From positions 18,391,597 through 18,455,596 of the forward strand of contig NC_050473.1 in the NCBI RefSeq assembly GCF_013373865.1: a stretch of 64,000 nt of DNA, written 5' to 3'. Both the position numbers and the translations under genes were made by a program. Shown here piece by piece: positions 46,531 to 60,970 of this stretch. The notes beneath the pieces were generated by a model. That model saw only the letters and a program-made list of their open reading frames with translations, did no database searches and was not told where the DNA came from. How positions within the stretch are numbered: position 1 is the first letter of the stretch; every line of letters starts with the position of its first letter. Origin of the DNA: Monomorium pharaonis. Lineage: Eukaryota > Arthropoda > Insecta > Hymenoptera > Formicidae.

Positions 46531-49500
46531 GTGCACTTAACGGTTAAATGATTAACGTACGGGAAGATTAAAAGCGCGGCGAGAAAGACACGGGATCTCG
46601 CGCCGCGCGAGAGACCGCGATCAGGAAGAGGGTGGGGGAGGGTGGAAGAACGCGCGTAGAGAGCGCGAAATTCGACCGCATGAAATTCGAGTAAAGGGGA
46701 GAAAAGTTTAAAACCAGATCAGCCTCGCTCCATTACATTCCCTTTCTCGGTCGACATTTTCCGCCCCGTTGCCCGACCGTGCGCGATCAATCTCCCCCTC
46801 GTATTTGGGGAAAAAAATCGGCCGCGATCGATCATAGCCCCGGTGGAAGGGGGCTCCGTGTATGTCATCGTTGTTTGGCTCTCACGTACACCGGCTGGAT
46901 TCGCTGGACCGTTCGAGAGCGTAATATCTGCGCAGCGGCCGCTTCTACAATTATAGTCGGGCTGCGAGGACCCTCGACGCGGAGGATGAGTGCACGTGAA
47001 CTACTGTACTTTCATCCTGATTACGTCGCTCTATGAGCCGGCGCCCGGAATCATCCTGTGTTACGTGTCATCTTCACGGTTTATCGCGACGAAATAACAC
47101 GCTTATATATAATATATATACGGCATATATGTGTATATATAATATTGCCTCCATGACACCAGTGGTAGTCGAGATTCTTATCGATGAAGCGGGATTCCTG
47201 ATCTTGATTAAATTGCTCGCTAATGAGATTAAAGTAGGTTTCTATTACGTTTCATCTGCCTAATTCGCCATAATGACGTAACACGAAATTTTAACCGCGA
47301 TTATTATTGGGGCAAATTATGCGTGCAATTTCACGAATGAAATTATGTTACTCCATGGAACTAGCGAATATTTTGTATCATTTATTGCCCTCATTAATCG
47401 GAATTATATCGAATATCGCGTTTAGAAATAATGATAAAATAGAATCTTTTATCTGGAAAATTAAATTTCGTTTTATTAAATAAAGAATGAAAACTATTCA
47501 ACATAACTTAATCTAGCTTGACTTTCGTTGTTACAACGGGAAAATTAATAGACATTCTTTATTATTTGATTTTATTTGATTTGTGATTGATATCTTGATT
47601 AATTGCGATTTGTAATTTGTTGAGTTTCTTTAATATGTCGAATATATTAAAAACATCTTTCTAGTTTCAGAATTATATTCTGCACGATTTTACGAGGGTA
47701 ATAATGAACATCGTGTATGCGATAATGAACATTGTGTATGTTACATATCATTCCTGGTTAGGACGTTAATGAATTATGCAGCACTTCGTGTTGCATTTGA
47801 AGCCATTATCGAAAACGGATTTACCGATAGAAGGGATCGAAATGGTCTCTGTTTTCACTTAGATTGCGTTCTATGATTTTACGAAAATGAGTCCGGAACA
47901 ATGTGCCGGAATGCTGAATCAAGCATTATGGCGCGGCAATAGTGCCTCGGGATGGAAGCTCGCACAATGAAGACACATTGACATTCGACAGCAATTGAGA
48001 TAAATGAATATTGTGTTGCGGGTGAATTTCACCGCGGTGCAGTTCTAAAACAAATTAAATTTAGAATCTAATGGAGAATGTACATTCAATTTTTATTTCG
48101 ACAAAAATTTATACTGCGCGCGCGTTTGTATGCGTGCATTTTGAAATTTTAATTTAAACAGTAACTGAAAACCACCAATATGGACAATTTATCGTAATTT
48201 TTTCTTAGTACATTTAATTGACTCGTAAATTGAATTTGCGAGCACAAATGTGAATGCATTTATACTTGCAAATTTGGATAGATGTTACTCGGAGATTTCC
48301 ATTCCGCCATAAATAATATCTTGATAGCGTGTCCTGGATTATTAGGAGGGGGACAAAAGTTCTAATGTAAAAAAGCTGGGATCATAATAGCTTTAGAGTT
48401 ATGTAATCAAAGTTGGCCTCGGTATCACGTAGAACTCGCGCGCTGTAATTACGCTACGTGCCGATCTGTTATCGATTTTCACAGCCGAGGTGATTTTGAA
48501 CTTCTTACAGCTGCTACATACATTACAGTCATTAGCTAATCGGTTGATACTAACAAATGGATCTACCGACGGCAAAATTGTTAGACTCAAATTATTTATT
48601 TTGTTTCATAAATAAAAAATTTTAATGATTGATTATTTAAGTGATTGATTACTCATGCCACTTAAAAATATTAACTTAATAATATAATAATGCTTAAGTC
48701 CTATGTCTAAGTTTTAAGTCTAAGTGAGATTTACTTTTATTTTGAGATTGAAAAAATAATAAAACGTTAGTTATTTTCACCTTTGTCTTTCGAATTTTTA
48801 CGTCGTGAGAGGAATAGAATTGCATGTGATTTTAATCAAGGAAAATAAGTGAATCGCGCCAACGTTTCTCGCAGTACTTGAATTTCATATTTCTGATTAT
48901 GAAAAGAATCGCAAAAAAATTCTTGATCTGTTAAATTCGCATAATTTTTTTTCTCTTGAAATATAAAAATATAGATTTTACAGCACGCAAAATACAGTTT
49001 CGCAAAACGTAATGTAATAATAATGAATTAATTTTAGGTGTATAACTTTTTCGATTACAGTAAAATAAACTTTAATCTGCAAATAAACTTTGAATTTAAA
49101 GTGTGCTACGATACCTCAGCTGGAATTAATTCCCAACAGAATATTCCGTGCGAATTCATTTAATAAAGCTTTAGGCTAAATGTAATTCGTGTCAGACTTC
49201 ATGATGAATTTCTATTTATGATTTTACGTGCCCGTGTTATACAAGAAACATTTGAAGAGTCGGAGCGCGTGCGAGATATACATTGAAATGCATGGAAGTA
49301 CATAGAAACCGTGTAAAATAGCGGTGCATGTAAAATGGTATAATAAATAGTGCTCTTTCTTGAAATTCGACGCGAAGTGGTTCGTTTAAAAGCTTTAAAA
49401 CCGTGTTTTGCGGTGACAATAAATCGGCTGCAACAGAACGACACGGCAGCGCAACCTCGCTTGTGCCTCCCCCGTCTTGTTACAGTTTCCCTCACGAAAC

Positions 49501-52304
49501 CCGGGGTTTATTCTTCGATGAACAATTGAGTGGAGAATTACACCGCTAACATATTTTCGCGTCGAAACTTTCGTCTCTAATTTAACACGCCACTAAAATA
49601 TCCTACGCACGTGGCGAACGTAGGCGACGCCGCGTATATTTGATTTACACCTGAATGGTATACACGCGCACGTGCGAGCGCATATTTATTTATTTTTTTT
49701 TTTACTTTTTAATAAATATCATTACGTCTCTCTCGGGGAAAACTCTCGGGGGCGCGTCTCTCATTGAAGGGACCGCGCGTGCGTCGGCTTAATCCGCGAA
49801 ATCACGTCGTCTTTTTTTACCTTGGAAGTCGACGTTCTACACCTTGGCGTTTAAGCAGCATCGATCAATCTTTTATGCGGCTGGAGGGAAAAAAAATGCA
49901 CGCGATCGATAATCCGATATAGCCTCTCTCTTGCCTTTCTCGGGGACATATAGCGCGCCGCCGTATTCCGCCGCACATGCATGTACGGCTGCTAGAACTA
50001 GGACAACTCCGGAGCGTAATATCGCTCCTTTATTGCGTAATTATCGACGCGACGACGACAGAACGAGAGGCGCGCGACGAAGAAAAATTCCCTCGCGCCT
50101 CTCTCCGTGATTGCGCGGAGCGCTTGCATTTTCTCGCCCGGCCGGGCGTCGGCAATTTGATCCAGCCGTCCGCCGAGGCTGGCGGGACGCGCCATTGTGT
50201 TCCACGTTGACAGTTCTTAGACCGGGAAATCGGATCCCCCGTGTGCCGGACCGCCGTGAAATCGAGAGCCGACATTACCTCGGCTCGGACGAGAGAAATT
50301 GAGTTGAGAGAGGGACACAGAATCTTCTCTCGCCCTTTCAAATTTTCTTTCCTATTTCGTCCCCCGCGAATTTCGAATTGCCGCAATGCCGCGCGCGTTA
50401 CGTTTCCTCGAGATTAAATTCGATTCGCATCTTTCGCGCGTCAAATAAGTCGGGTAGATTCTCCATTTTAGCACAATTACGATAAGTTTTCGTATAGGAT
50501 TCTAGATCCGTAGTTTTGTTCTTTCTGCTAAAACTCCGTCGCTCGCTGGGCGTTGCGAATCTTGATTACTCAATACATTTCTGTAACAAGTGCGGGAATT
50601 CGCTCACGAATGCAACGCACGACTCAAAGGCGAATAATTCTACGTTATTGTATGCGTATCGCGAGATGGCGCGTATATGCGAGTGCAATAACGAAAGCGA
50701 GCGTGCGATAAAGTGATGCGGAAATGTATTATTGCACTGCTCATCTGTTGGCGAGACAAAAACGGTGAAATAATGAATCATTTGTGTGAGAAAATTATTC
50801 CGCTGGAAAATGGCGGGTCTTCCGAACGGAAAAGGGACGCGACTTTGCACACACACACACACAAATTATTTTTCATTAATCTGCGTGATTTCCGCTTATG
50901 AGTCAGACCCGGCGAAATGTGTATTCCGAGCGGTAATGCGATTATTACGGTATAACGTTTGCCATCGCAAGGCGTTACACCGTATAATCGTATCACCTGC
51001 GTGCGCAATTTCGGCAATAGACACGCCGACAGAGTCCTTCGAGGCTCCTCGCATCTCTCCTCGTTTCGGATCGGGGTTCTTACCCGGGGGAAAATAATCC
51101 CGGGAAAGCTTATCGCGCGATCACCGAATCGGGTAATACTCTCACTCGAAAATCCACCCTCTTTACGTACTTCACGTGCAATTTGCACTTTATAACATCG
51201 CCGCGTGCCGCTCTCTCGATGAGGGGGATAATTTCGAGCGGGCGCACGGAACTCGCTCGCTGGAGCTCGTGGTTGCGCGAAAAGGACAGCGCGGGGGTGA
51301 AGCGGAATGAGAGAAGGGGTCGGCCGGCGGTGACGGTGGCGGCGGTGGACAGCCGGGGGTGGTGGGAGAGAGAGTGCGAGGTTGATGGTTTGAGAACATT
51401 GGAGTGGAGCGAAGTTGCTCGTATGGTTGCCTTGGTGAGGGTGAGGGGTGGTTTATATCGATCTCAGACTCGGGCGCGGGAGCGGGGAAAATTATATTTG
51501 CAGTACGAGAACGAGAAGAAGAGAGAGAGAGAGAGTGTGTGTACGTGAGATTGTGGGCGGGGGTGCGGGGATTGGATGCTTTGGATCCGTCGGATCGTGC
51601 GGATAAAAGTGGATTCGATTATCTAGATCGCCGCGAATCTTCCAGCGGCGATTAAAAAACGCTGAACCCCCACGATCGAGTGGCGCGTGCGGAGAAAAAG
51701 GAGAACGGTAAGGGAGGGGGAGGGGAAGAGGGAAAAAAGTTGTTTCGCTCCAGTTACCCCCCCCGTTTCCTTTATCGTCGTGGTGACCGCGCGCGCCGTT
51801 GCTGAAAACGTAATCGAAAATCACAGCAGGTATAGAACTGCGCGAGAGCGCTTGTGAGAGGCCGCCGCCGATCGAAAATGGATTAACGCTTGTGTTTCTC
51901 CCGCCGGTGATTTCCCGCACGCACGCACGCTCTCTGCGGCTTCGGGTAATTAATAATTTCTCTCACGAGCAACGTTACATGTAACTGTGAATTAAACTCA
52001 AACGACGGATTGGAGATGCACGCTCGCGAGCAAATATTTGGCTATCCGCAGAGTCATCCATTAAGTAATTTAGCAGAATAAAGCGGTTTAAAGTTTGCGG
52101 AGGTCATCGAGTTGAAAGTCGGGGAAAAAGAGTCGGTGTTACTCGAGGATGTTTTGGCCCTGCAATGTATCAGCTTGATCGTCGGGGCTGTCGAAAACTG
52201 CACGCTGCAAAAAGATTGCGAAAAGTGTTGCTTGTAATATCTTATACAGCAAAAATTGTCTTATTTTACAGTTTTGTATAAATAAACGAGTAAGGGGGCT
52301 TAAA
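46531..52304. other. Patj intron, two CpG-rich blocks around an AT-rich middle
   Basis: 46540-47080 and 49550-51950 are CpG-rich. 47270-49200 is AT-rich. The part 51180-51900 resembles a promoter-type region (G-rich, GAGAGA at 51520-51535, abrupt base change), but no initiator or exon could be assigned. A TA-rich imperfect palindrome lies at 47100-47146. No protein is recognisable. Confidence 0.4.
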
Positions 52305-52560
52305 TAAACTTTTGCGTTTTGAATATTTATTAGAATTTTATTAGTATATGTAAATTTCGATTTAATATAGTAATATAACGCTACTTTCTTATCAAATCTA
52401 TAAATAAATACTATAAAACGCGATTTTACATAAGAATCAAGAATAAACAAAATTAAATAGCTTTACAAACTTAAATCAATAATAGAATTAGATGAAAATC
52501 TTATACAAATATTTAAACGTAAAATATAATAGAGTAATCTATAAAATACTCAAATATTTT
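52305..52560. repeat. AT-rich dispersed repeat, copy B
   Basis: This is the partner of 33320-33535 in the same orientation, with GAATATTTATTAGAATTT, TTAGTATATGTAAA, AATCAAGAATAAACAA and AAATCAATAATAGAATTA. It has an extra segment of about 40 bp in the middle. Confidence 0.5.
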
Positions 52561-55500
52561 GTAGGACAACAAATGCAGAGAGAAAGAAAGAGAGAAATCA
52601 TTTAAATAATAGTAAATAAAGTTAATTATTTAAAATTAAAAATGGAAACATAAATAAACCCTTGATCATTTAAATTTATGTAGCGCGTGTGCATACATGC
52701 ATACGCGTGTGTGTGTGTGTGTGTGTGTGTATGTATGAGATTTAATGCAAAACGTGATGCTGTTAGATGATATATTTACGCAATATAAATTTCGAGCGCC
52801 AATCTATTATGCGAAATGTAAATATGTGCTTTTTTACGAAACGGATCTGTTTGCGCACATTATTATTCCCAAAACAATGAGCAAATGAGTAATATAGCAA
52901 TGTTTTACGAATTGTTAAACGAGAGATCCAAAAAGAGATCGTGACTGCCAAAGCGAATAAAAACAAGCCGGTGTGCGGTGCCGGTTTATGCGCGCCGTAA
53001 ACGACACAATTTTCCGGGCAAACGGAAAGGCAGTTATCGGATTATCCGAAAATTGCGCGTCGCATTTCATTATTAATCAAGAGCAATTTTTGGAGGCGCG
53101 GCACACGGCACGGCGGCGGTGGGATCGATAACGGGGATGGAGAAGTTTATTATTCAATGTAATTGCCCGCCGCACCAATCCCGTATGAATGAAAATGGCG
53201 GGACGGGGCTGTTTTGAAAACTTTGCACTTCAGCGTGATTACCTCGCCGTCCCTTTCTCTCACCCTTAGCCAGTTCACCCCGTTTACCCTTTGCCAATGT
53301 GTTTCTCTTTCTCTCTCTCCCCTCTCTCTCTTGCCACCCCCCCCCCCCTCTTCCTTGCTTTCTCTCTAATCAAACTTCCTTACCGCGAAGTTTCAAATTT
53401 CGAAACTGCGCGCGTACACACACACACACACACACAAAAGTGTGCGCCTCCTAACCGAAGCGAACGGTCGAGCGGTAAAGGCGGGATCCATCAACAGAGA
53501 TCAATGATTCACGTTCACGAACGTGAATCGCGCGCCACAAACGTCTTCCCGCGCCCGCAAACAGCGACCCCTGTCGTTTGTGTGTGCGTGTGCGTGTGTA
53601 TGTGCTTGGATTTTAAGAATTTCAACCCTCCCTCTTCCCATATGCGCGTTTCACTTTTTCATTTTCCGGTTTTTTGCGCTTTTATACCCGGCTCTTATCG
53701 TCTCATATTCCGGGACGAACGTGCATAACGCGCGCGATATTTCCCAGGTAGCGAAAACCTGCAGCAACGAAAATGTCGGTGAGAGAGATAAGCTTACGGT
53801 TCTCAGTTATCGAAATAATGTAGCAGGACCAGGGCGATGAATAATTGAAAGAGACGAGGTCGCCACTAAGTAAAAAGGGTTTCCAGGTTTCCGGGGAGGT
53901 GGCGATGAGGGGGCGGAGGGCAAACGGGTTACTTTCAAACTTTAATCACGTTGTTTTCGAGGAAAAATGTTATTTATCGAACAAATCGCCGGGCGCCGGA
54001 CATCGGATTTCGACGTTAAAGCCCTTATTTACCCTACGAAAAATAAGCTTGTTTGACGGCACAGGCGTATCCTGGATTTCATGGATTACTCACCGTGCGT
54101 TCCAGCGGCAGGAAACATGATAATATTATTATACATACAAATGCAACACAGAGGGATGCGAAAATATTAATTTGAATAGAGAAATGTATATAGGGAATCG
54201 CTTCGTGCCAGGATGGGCTCTTTTGAAACTCGCATAAAGCGATGTTTTTATGTGAAATATATAATAACGCGCACGTAGCGTGACGCGAAGCTTAAAGCAG
54301 CACTCAATTTTTCCACATTATCGGCGTAATCGCGCGATCATGTCTTAACCCTTTGTTGCATAAATTTCTCTGCTGAACACATTTTGCTGAGTTTAATATA
54401 TTCTCAAGGTTGTTAATTGCAAATCTGAAGTAAAAATTGAAAAATTAAAATGACATTTGATATGGAAGCCAAATTAAAAAAATTAATTTAGCTCATTTAC
54501 GTATAAAGTTTTATGTATAAGAATTTTTTAAGCTTCTGATTTTTATATTTTGATGTAACGCCTACTATCCTCCCCTCCCACTATCATTCGTTTCCTTTGT
54601 CAACGTATCGTAAAGGAAAGATTTTGAATAGAGAAGTAGTTTTTGAAAACTGAATTCTGCGCAAAGTGTCCAAGTCCTACTCAAATTTTAATAATAAAAT
54701 TTGACATACGTATAGAAAAAACGAATAGTTTGAATATGAATTCAGAGTCAGTGGTGTATAAAAAGAAAAAAATAATTAAATACTTGTGTTATTTATATAT
54801 AGAAACAGGTCTCAGGAACATAATGATTCAGTTTCATAAATGTCATAAATCAATTTGTAAGATGCATAAAGTCTGCGAAGAAATTGGTGGGGGCCATATA
54901 TAATGCCGCAAGGGGTTGAGACGCAAAGAAGATCCGAGAAGCTTGTTCTCGCCTTCGCCGCGGAGATCTTTAATGCGCCCTCGCATTATGCTCGCCGAAG
55001 TTTCCGCGGAAAAATTATACGGAGAGCGGAATTAAACGCCGCCGGCGCGACGGAATTACGCCGTTGTGGGATGCTTTATCTGCGGGACATTTATATGCGT
55101 AACGCGATGGCGCGAGGAATGCGGAATACGCCTTGACGGGGGAGAAAAATGCGTTAATCGAAAACGCGATCGCTGTTAACATCGCCGGTGTGTGTCGTGG
55201 GTGTGGGTGTCGCGCGAAAGCGATATATTTTTGATTTATGCCGGCCGTAACGGCACGCCGTTACGTCTGTAAATCTTTTTCGCGGGGAGAGATTGATTTG
55301 GCGCCAAATCGTCGCGCGTGTTTGCACCTCGTAAATCCAAGTTTCCCAAAATGATTCCGCGTCTCGTGGGCATTGCTTTGTTATTTTTTAATTTCGACTG
55401 CGTAGAAGAAGAATAGCCTCCCGCCCCCCCCGCAAAAAAGTTTCCCGTTTGATAACCGATCGCATGTTTTCCTCCTTTTTTTTTTCATGAGGAAATGTAC

Positions 55501-58500
55501 TTTTTGGAGGAATGCATTTCTTAAAATTGTGCCCGTCAGATTTCGTTAGAAAAAAGAAAAAGAGAAATTGCTCATTTGCTTCGCTCTAATTAATTTTCAT
55601 ACCGTTCAGTTTCCATTATGAAGATTTATCGACGACATGTACGCCGCGAGATGAATCGTCCGAGTTCGCGAGCGCAGTAATCTCGGGGGAGGGTAAAACC
55701 AGACGATGAAAAAGCGGAGATGTCGGCGGATAATACGCGCGAGAGTTATTTCTGCCGTGCAGAAAATCCTTTTAATCGCCGGCCGAGCCTGAGGTGACGT
55801 TGTCGGCGGAACGCCGATAAATTTGTAGCGATTCCAGTTCGCACCATCTGTCGCCATCATCTTCGGAATCAGACTAACGATTAACGAGGAGGACGGGGAG
55901 GGGCCGTTTGAGCATCACTCGGGGCTCGGCTTCGTTATTTACCGAGGGGAATGCAATTTACGATCGCGCGTAGCCGCGCGCAACAAAAGACCGAATTGCA
56001 TTAAGTCATAACTGCGACTGCAGGCACTTTAATTGCAGAGAGTTTACTTTGCCGAACAGCAGAGAGAGAGGGAGAGAGAGAGAGAGAGAGAGAGGGATTC
56101 TAGCGAGGGATGCTCGTTGTGCATCCGTCTTTCAAACTTATCCTCTTGTAAAATTGAATATTTGAATAGGGAGAGCTTCGTAAGTTCGCTGCACCAGAAA
56201 ATTAGATATTGATCAAATTAGTTTTTGGGTAAGTGGTGCATAATGCGATAATTGGCGGAACGCGGGTCGTATCGGTTAACGCGATAATAAGAAACGGCAA
56301 AGCGGTTTTAATTCCAGTTTTGATCCGTATAATAATAAACTTTATAATGCGGCGCAAGCCCGAGTTTTTCCGATTGAAATCTGATGTTATAGAACTCGAT
56401 CTACTTTGCCAACTTTAACCTTAGAGTTCGGTTCACATTTTTTCTTGAATTACTGTGGATGGAAATTTACTAACAAAATTAAGATTTTTTAAACGCTTTT
56501 TCTACTTTATTTGCTTGTAAATGATTATAATAACTAAATTTGCAGACTATTTTAAATTTGTAAATAAAACTTTATTAAATGTTTTTTATCAAAATTTCAA
56601 TGGTAAAAACTGTCAAACTCACTGCTTGGTAAAATAGTTGAAATATAAATATTTAAAAAGGATGTATCTTTAAAAAATGTTATTTGAAATAAATGTTTTG
56701 TGTAGTAAATTTAAAAAAGCACAAGTTAAAATGATAAAAGCAATGATATTTATTTTACGTTTCGATATGTCATAATAATTAATTTTGCTCAATATTTTTA
56801 CTGTTCTGTTCTGTTATTTTATTTTTTATTTTCTAAGAGTGAAATAAAAAAAAAAAGATTAAAACAATTACTTAGTAACCAATGACATATATAAAAAATT
56901 AATAGAAAAATGAGATACATTTATATCCACGAAATATGTGCTATTTTTTATTTATTAATTCTACTACTTATTATTTTGTACTCTTAGAAAATACGAAATA
57001 ACAAATAAACAATAGGAAATAGAGAAAATTTATTTATTTGTACTATATCGAAGTAAAAATTTTATTTTAATTGTATATAAATATTAAATATTATTTATTT
57101 TTTTATATTTATTACACAAAATATTTATTTCATATTGTACTTATAAATCTTTTAAGTAAATACTATATTTCTATTGAATTTACTTCAATCTCCAGCACTG
57201 ATTGAATTTGAATTAGCACTTGGGTAAAAATTCATCTACAGTAGCACATCAGGGTTATACAAGGCAAACAATTTTGCCAATTTTCTAAAGACCTCAACTT
57301 TCTTATGAGAAAGGCAAAGTCGTCCGTTTTTCACTACCACCGCGACGTGGAAGACTTATCAATATGCCATTTTCGATATGGAAGACCTATCAATACCCTA
57401 TTTCAAGTACGGCGACCGAAAATGTAAATGTAGATTACGTGGCGTGCTTTCGTATCGGGATACGCGTGAACTTCCGGTGACCATATGGCGTGCGCGCCAA
57501 TTTATTGCATCCTGAATTCCCTCGAGAGGCACGTTAATCGCTTCTGCTGATATCGAAGATGAAGCGGTGGGATTTCGCGCAAATTTAGCTCAGCGACAGC
57601 GCCATCGTGGTAACATAAACTCAAAGCCCCTTGATTCCCGCATGAAATATCGCTCGCGTATTTTTTCAATATTGTTTATTTATTATTCATTATTCGAGTT
57701 TTTCCCTGCTGGTTTTTTTCTTTTTTTTTTTTGAAACCGCCCTTTGATGCATTATTTCCGGATTTATCCATGCCTCGGTCGAAGCGTACACCACCAGCGG
57801 GCAAAATATCATTACGATTTATTTTTCGTGACGGAATTAAACGTATGTGTGTTATGCAGGCGAAAAAAAAACGTCACGCATCAAACGAAAATGGCTGCGG
57901 AATATGACATTACGCGTACGTATTTTAAGCGAGAATTTTTTTTAGTGGGAATTTGTTTTTTGTTTTTTTTTTTGCACAACGAAAATGCACCGCGGATACG
58001 GAAACCGCGCGGCAGAACAAGTTATTCCATTTCGTTTCATTTTTCAGGCGGGCAAAGGGAGGGTGGGGGTGGACAAAAGTACTTTTATGACACTTAATGG
58101 ATAGGGTACATTCCGGAAGTGCTCCCCGGAGTTATTTCGGAGTTCGATCACTTTCCCGGAGGTACTTTTACCGCCCGCGCTTAAAGAACTGCAAATGCCA
58201 TTCGGCGCGAACGGCGCGCACTTGGTGAGAAGAGTGAATTTCCTTATTATTAAATCGCATCTTATTTCCGGATTGTCGGCGCTTCGTTCCGGACGAATTC
58301 GCTTCAGCGGTCTTCTCCTCTCTTCGCCGATGAAAACCGTGAATGTTATTAATACGTACGTATCGTATCTCCTTTCGCGGAGAACGAAATGGACTGTTAA
58401 TGTTTACAGCTGTTGCGCGATTGTATACGTAACGGTTGAGGGACCTTTTTCTTTTTTCATTAGAAAAAAATCCGCAAGATGAAAAGCAAAGAAACGCTTT

Positions 58501-60825
58501 CCATGTTCGAGTCTGCAGTTTCTTCGTCTCTTTCTCTCTCTCCTTCTCTCTCTCCCTCTAAAAGAAGAAAGCAATGTCCAACTCCGCAGACACGAGGGAT
58601 GAGGAGGCAGAAAGTTGAAACTCCCGACGCGCGGCTTTCTCGGGGAATATTTAGAGAAGTTTCACGAGTAACACCTCGCTAACCGTGAGCACTTGCTGCC
58701 AGCTCACCGCAATCTGCCGTGATTATATAACGCCACTGTACATAAAGTGTATACGCGGCTGCGTCGCCATCGTTCGCCCGCCCGAGCTTTTCGCGCGGAG
58801 GAGGAAGCGTAAATACGCCTCCGGTGAGGACGATCCGGGAAACGGGAAACGCGAAAGTTGCGGAAAAGAAACGAAAGGGGGAGGGGGTTGGGAAGGAGGG
58901 AAAAATTACGCCGAGCGTGAAATTCTTGCCGGAAGGGTCGTCGCGTCGCTCGAGAACCCGTAAACCAAATGAGATCGTGCGTTTATTCTCTATCTCCGGG
59001 TGCTACGCACAGCGCGCTCCTTGAAAAATATCTCGACGCTATTTATCGCGGGAAAATATAATTGGAAAAGTTGCACGGCTTTTTTCGTATTCATATGGAC
59101 GGCAGAGCGGCGGGGAGGGAAGGACGGGGTGTGCGAGCGAAACAGGATTTATCGCGATTATGCGCAACGCCGGAGCATTCCGAGTTGCGAATTTATATCG
59201 CGGTGGGAGAACCGCGTCTCCGGCCTATGAATATTTATCCGGCGGGGCCGTACATTCGGAATGTATACGGAATGAGAGGCTGGAATTAAGATTTCTTTCG
59301 AGGCGGACCTGCCGTTAATCGAAAAATCGTTAATGAATTCGTTCTTTATCTCCCGCTCTTAATCTCGCGTGATTAATTCTCTCGGGCGGACTTTGCATAA
59401 TTTGTTCGCATCGATTTGTTAATGGGAGGGCCGAGGGGATGGAGAGAGAGAGAGAAGGGGGGAAGGATTCTCGCTTTCTCTCGCGTATCATTGGGTCTTT
59501 TACAGGCATCTTACAGACGTAAGCGAAAACGCGCGATCGTAAAAGTTGGCGCGACTTTCGTCGTCATTTTGTTCGGTTTGCCACTGCACACACACACACC
59601 ATTGCTACATTTCGCGGATATCAAATCACGGGCTATTTCAATTTGTAAGTTTGCGGAAGAGGAGGCAAAATCGCTGCCGTAACTTCGCCGGTATCCGTCT
59701 GTATCCGGGAACTTTATTTTCCGCGAGCGGTCCGCGCCCCACACGCTCGAAAACACGAAAACTCATTTTCCGACCCAAGGAGGCGCGAGAAACGGGTTTC
59801 GCGCGGGCTCTTTCAACCCCCCCCGAGACTGTTTGTACTTACGCGGCTTGTAAGTGACTTTGTTTATTAAGCCGGCGCGTAGTCCCGAATTTCTCGCGCG
59901 GCCATTATCCGAGGTATGTGAGGTACGCGCGCGGCAGCAGCAGCAGCAGCAGCAGCAGCTACGTGCGCAAAGTATGTGTCGGCACATCGGGCCGAGATAA
60001 AAGTGATTTATTTTGTGCAGCCCCGTGTAAAATGCCTCGCACATATCGCGGCAAACGTGCCACGTAATTTTGAGGAAAATAACGTCGGCGGAGCTCCATC
60101 GCGCGATATTGTGAGATCCCCCCCCTCTCTTTTTTTCTTTTCCTTCCCAAAGGTTACCGCTTGTTTTTCAAAAATTTCAACTCCCGCGGGCTTTAGAATT
60201 TAACGCTACCGCGCTAAGCGGATATGAATTTTTGAAATAAATTTTCTCCGCCAGCAATGATGCGTGGCATGTTCGATCTTCAATGTTTATACCGTTATAG
60301 GGAAGTACTTGTAAAGATTACAAGGGTTCCAGCATTTGCTCCGATTTCCGGCGGCTGAGGGGGAAGTCGAGTTACGCTTTGAACTGCGACATACACGTAG
60401 GCGTCACAGGTGTTGAACGTACTGATGCAAGTAATAAATAAATAGCGGATCGTGTGTGTATAAAATGTATAAGGAGCGAAGGAGTGTGTGTGTGTGTGTG
60501 TGTGTTGGGCGCCACCGATGATCTAAACGCATATGAGATGGTTTCCCCTGTGCAGAAGTAGGTCGGGAAATTGCGAAGCACCATTCTTTTATACGCTCCG
60601 TTTTCAGAAGTTTTCAATTTTAAAGAAATTGAAAGACCGATGTGTTTTTTTACGCTCTGAAGATTTTAATAAAAACTTCCTGGCCCATCCGTACTCTCGT
60701 CTCGACAACTTGTTTACCAAAAATCTAGATAAGGGGAAATACAATATTATATATTGTGCAGGGAAAAAAAAAACGTGAAAAAATAATAGTTTTAGGAAAG
60801 ATGTATTTTCGAGGTCAATTTTGAC
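52561..60825. other. Patj intron, mostly CpG-rich with AT-rich islands
   Basis: It holds (GT)12 at 52706-52730, CA runs at 53414-53435, a GA tract at 56062-56094, (CAG)8 at 59935-59958 and GT runs at 60482-60505. AT-rich sections are 54340-54880 and 56430-57230. 57300-60250 is a long CpG-rich block. Long ORFs in the CpG-rich parts have no protein-like features. No Patj exon is found. Confidence 0.4.
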
Positions 60826-60970
60826 ATTTTTCAGCGTGCAAGTTTCATTTTGGTGTCTAAAAACACAAAAACAGTTCTAAAATATTTGAAAGAATAAAAT
60901 ACTTGAAAAAATATTTTAGAATTGTTTTTGTATTTTTAGACACCAAATTAAAACTTGCACACTGAAAAAT
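60826..60970. mobile_element. Palindromic element (145 bp)
   Basis: ATTTTTCAGCGTGCAAGTTT at the left pairs with AAACTTGCACACTGAAAAAT at the right, with one mismatch. GGTGTCTAAAAA pairs with TTTTTAGACACC and AAAACAGTTCTAAAATATTT with its counterpart. The whole unit folds into one long hairpin. It is typical of a small MITE; flanking duplication is not obvious. Confidence 0.7.

Noticed and set aside
59935..59958. CAG repeat as a possible polyglutamine coding exon
   Set aside because: No open frame of protein-like composition contains it and no splice sites frame it.
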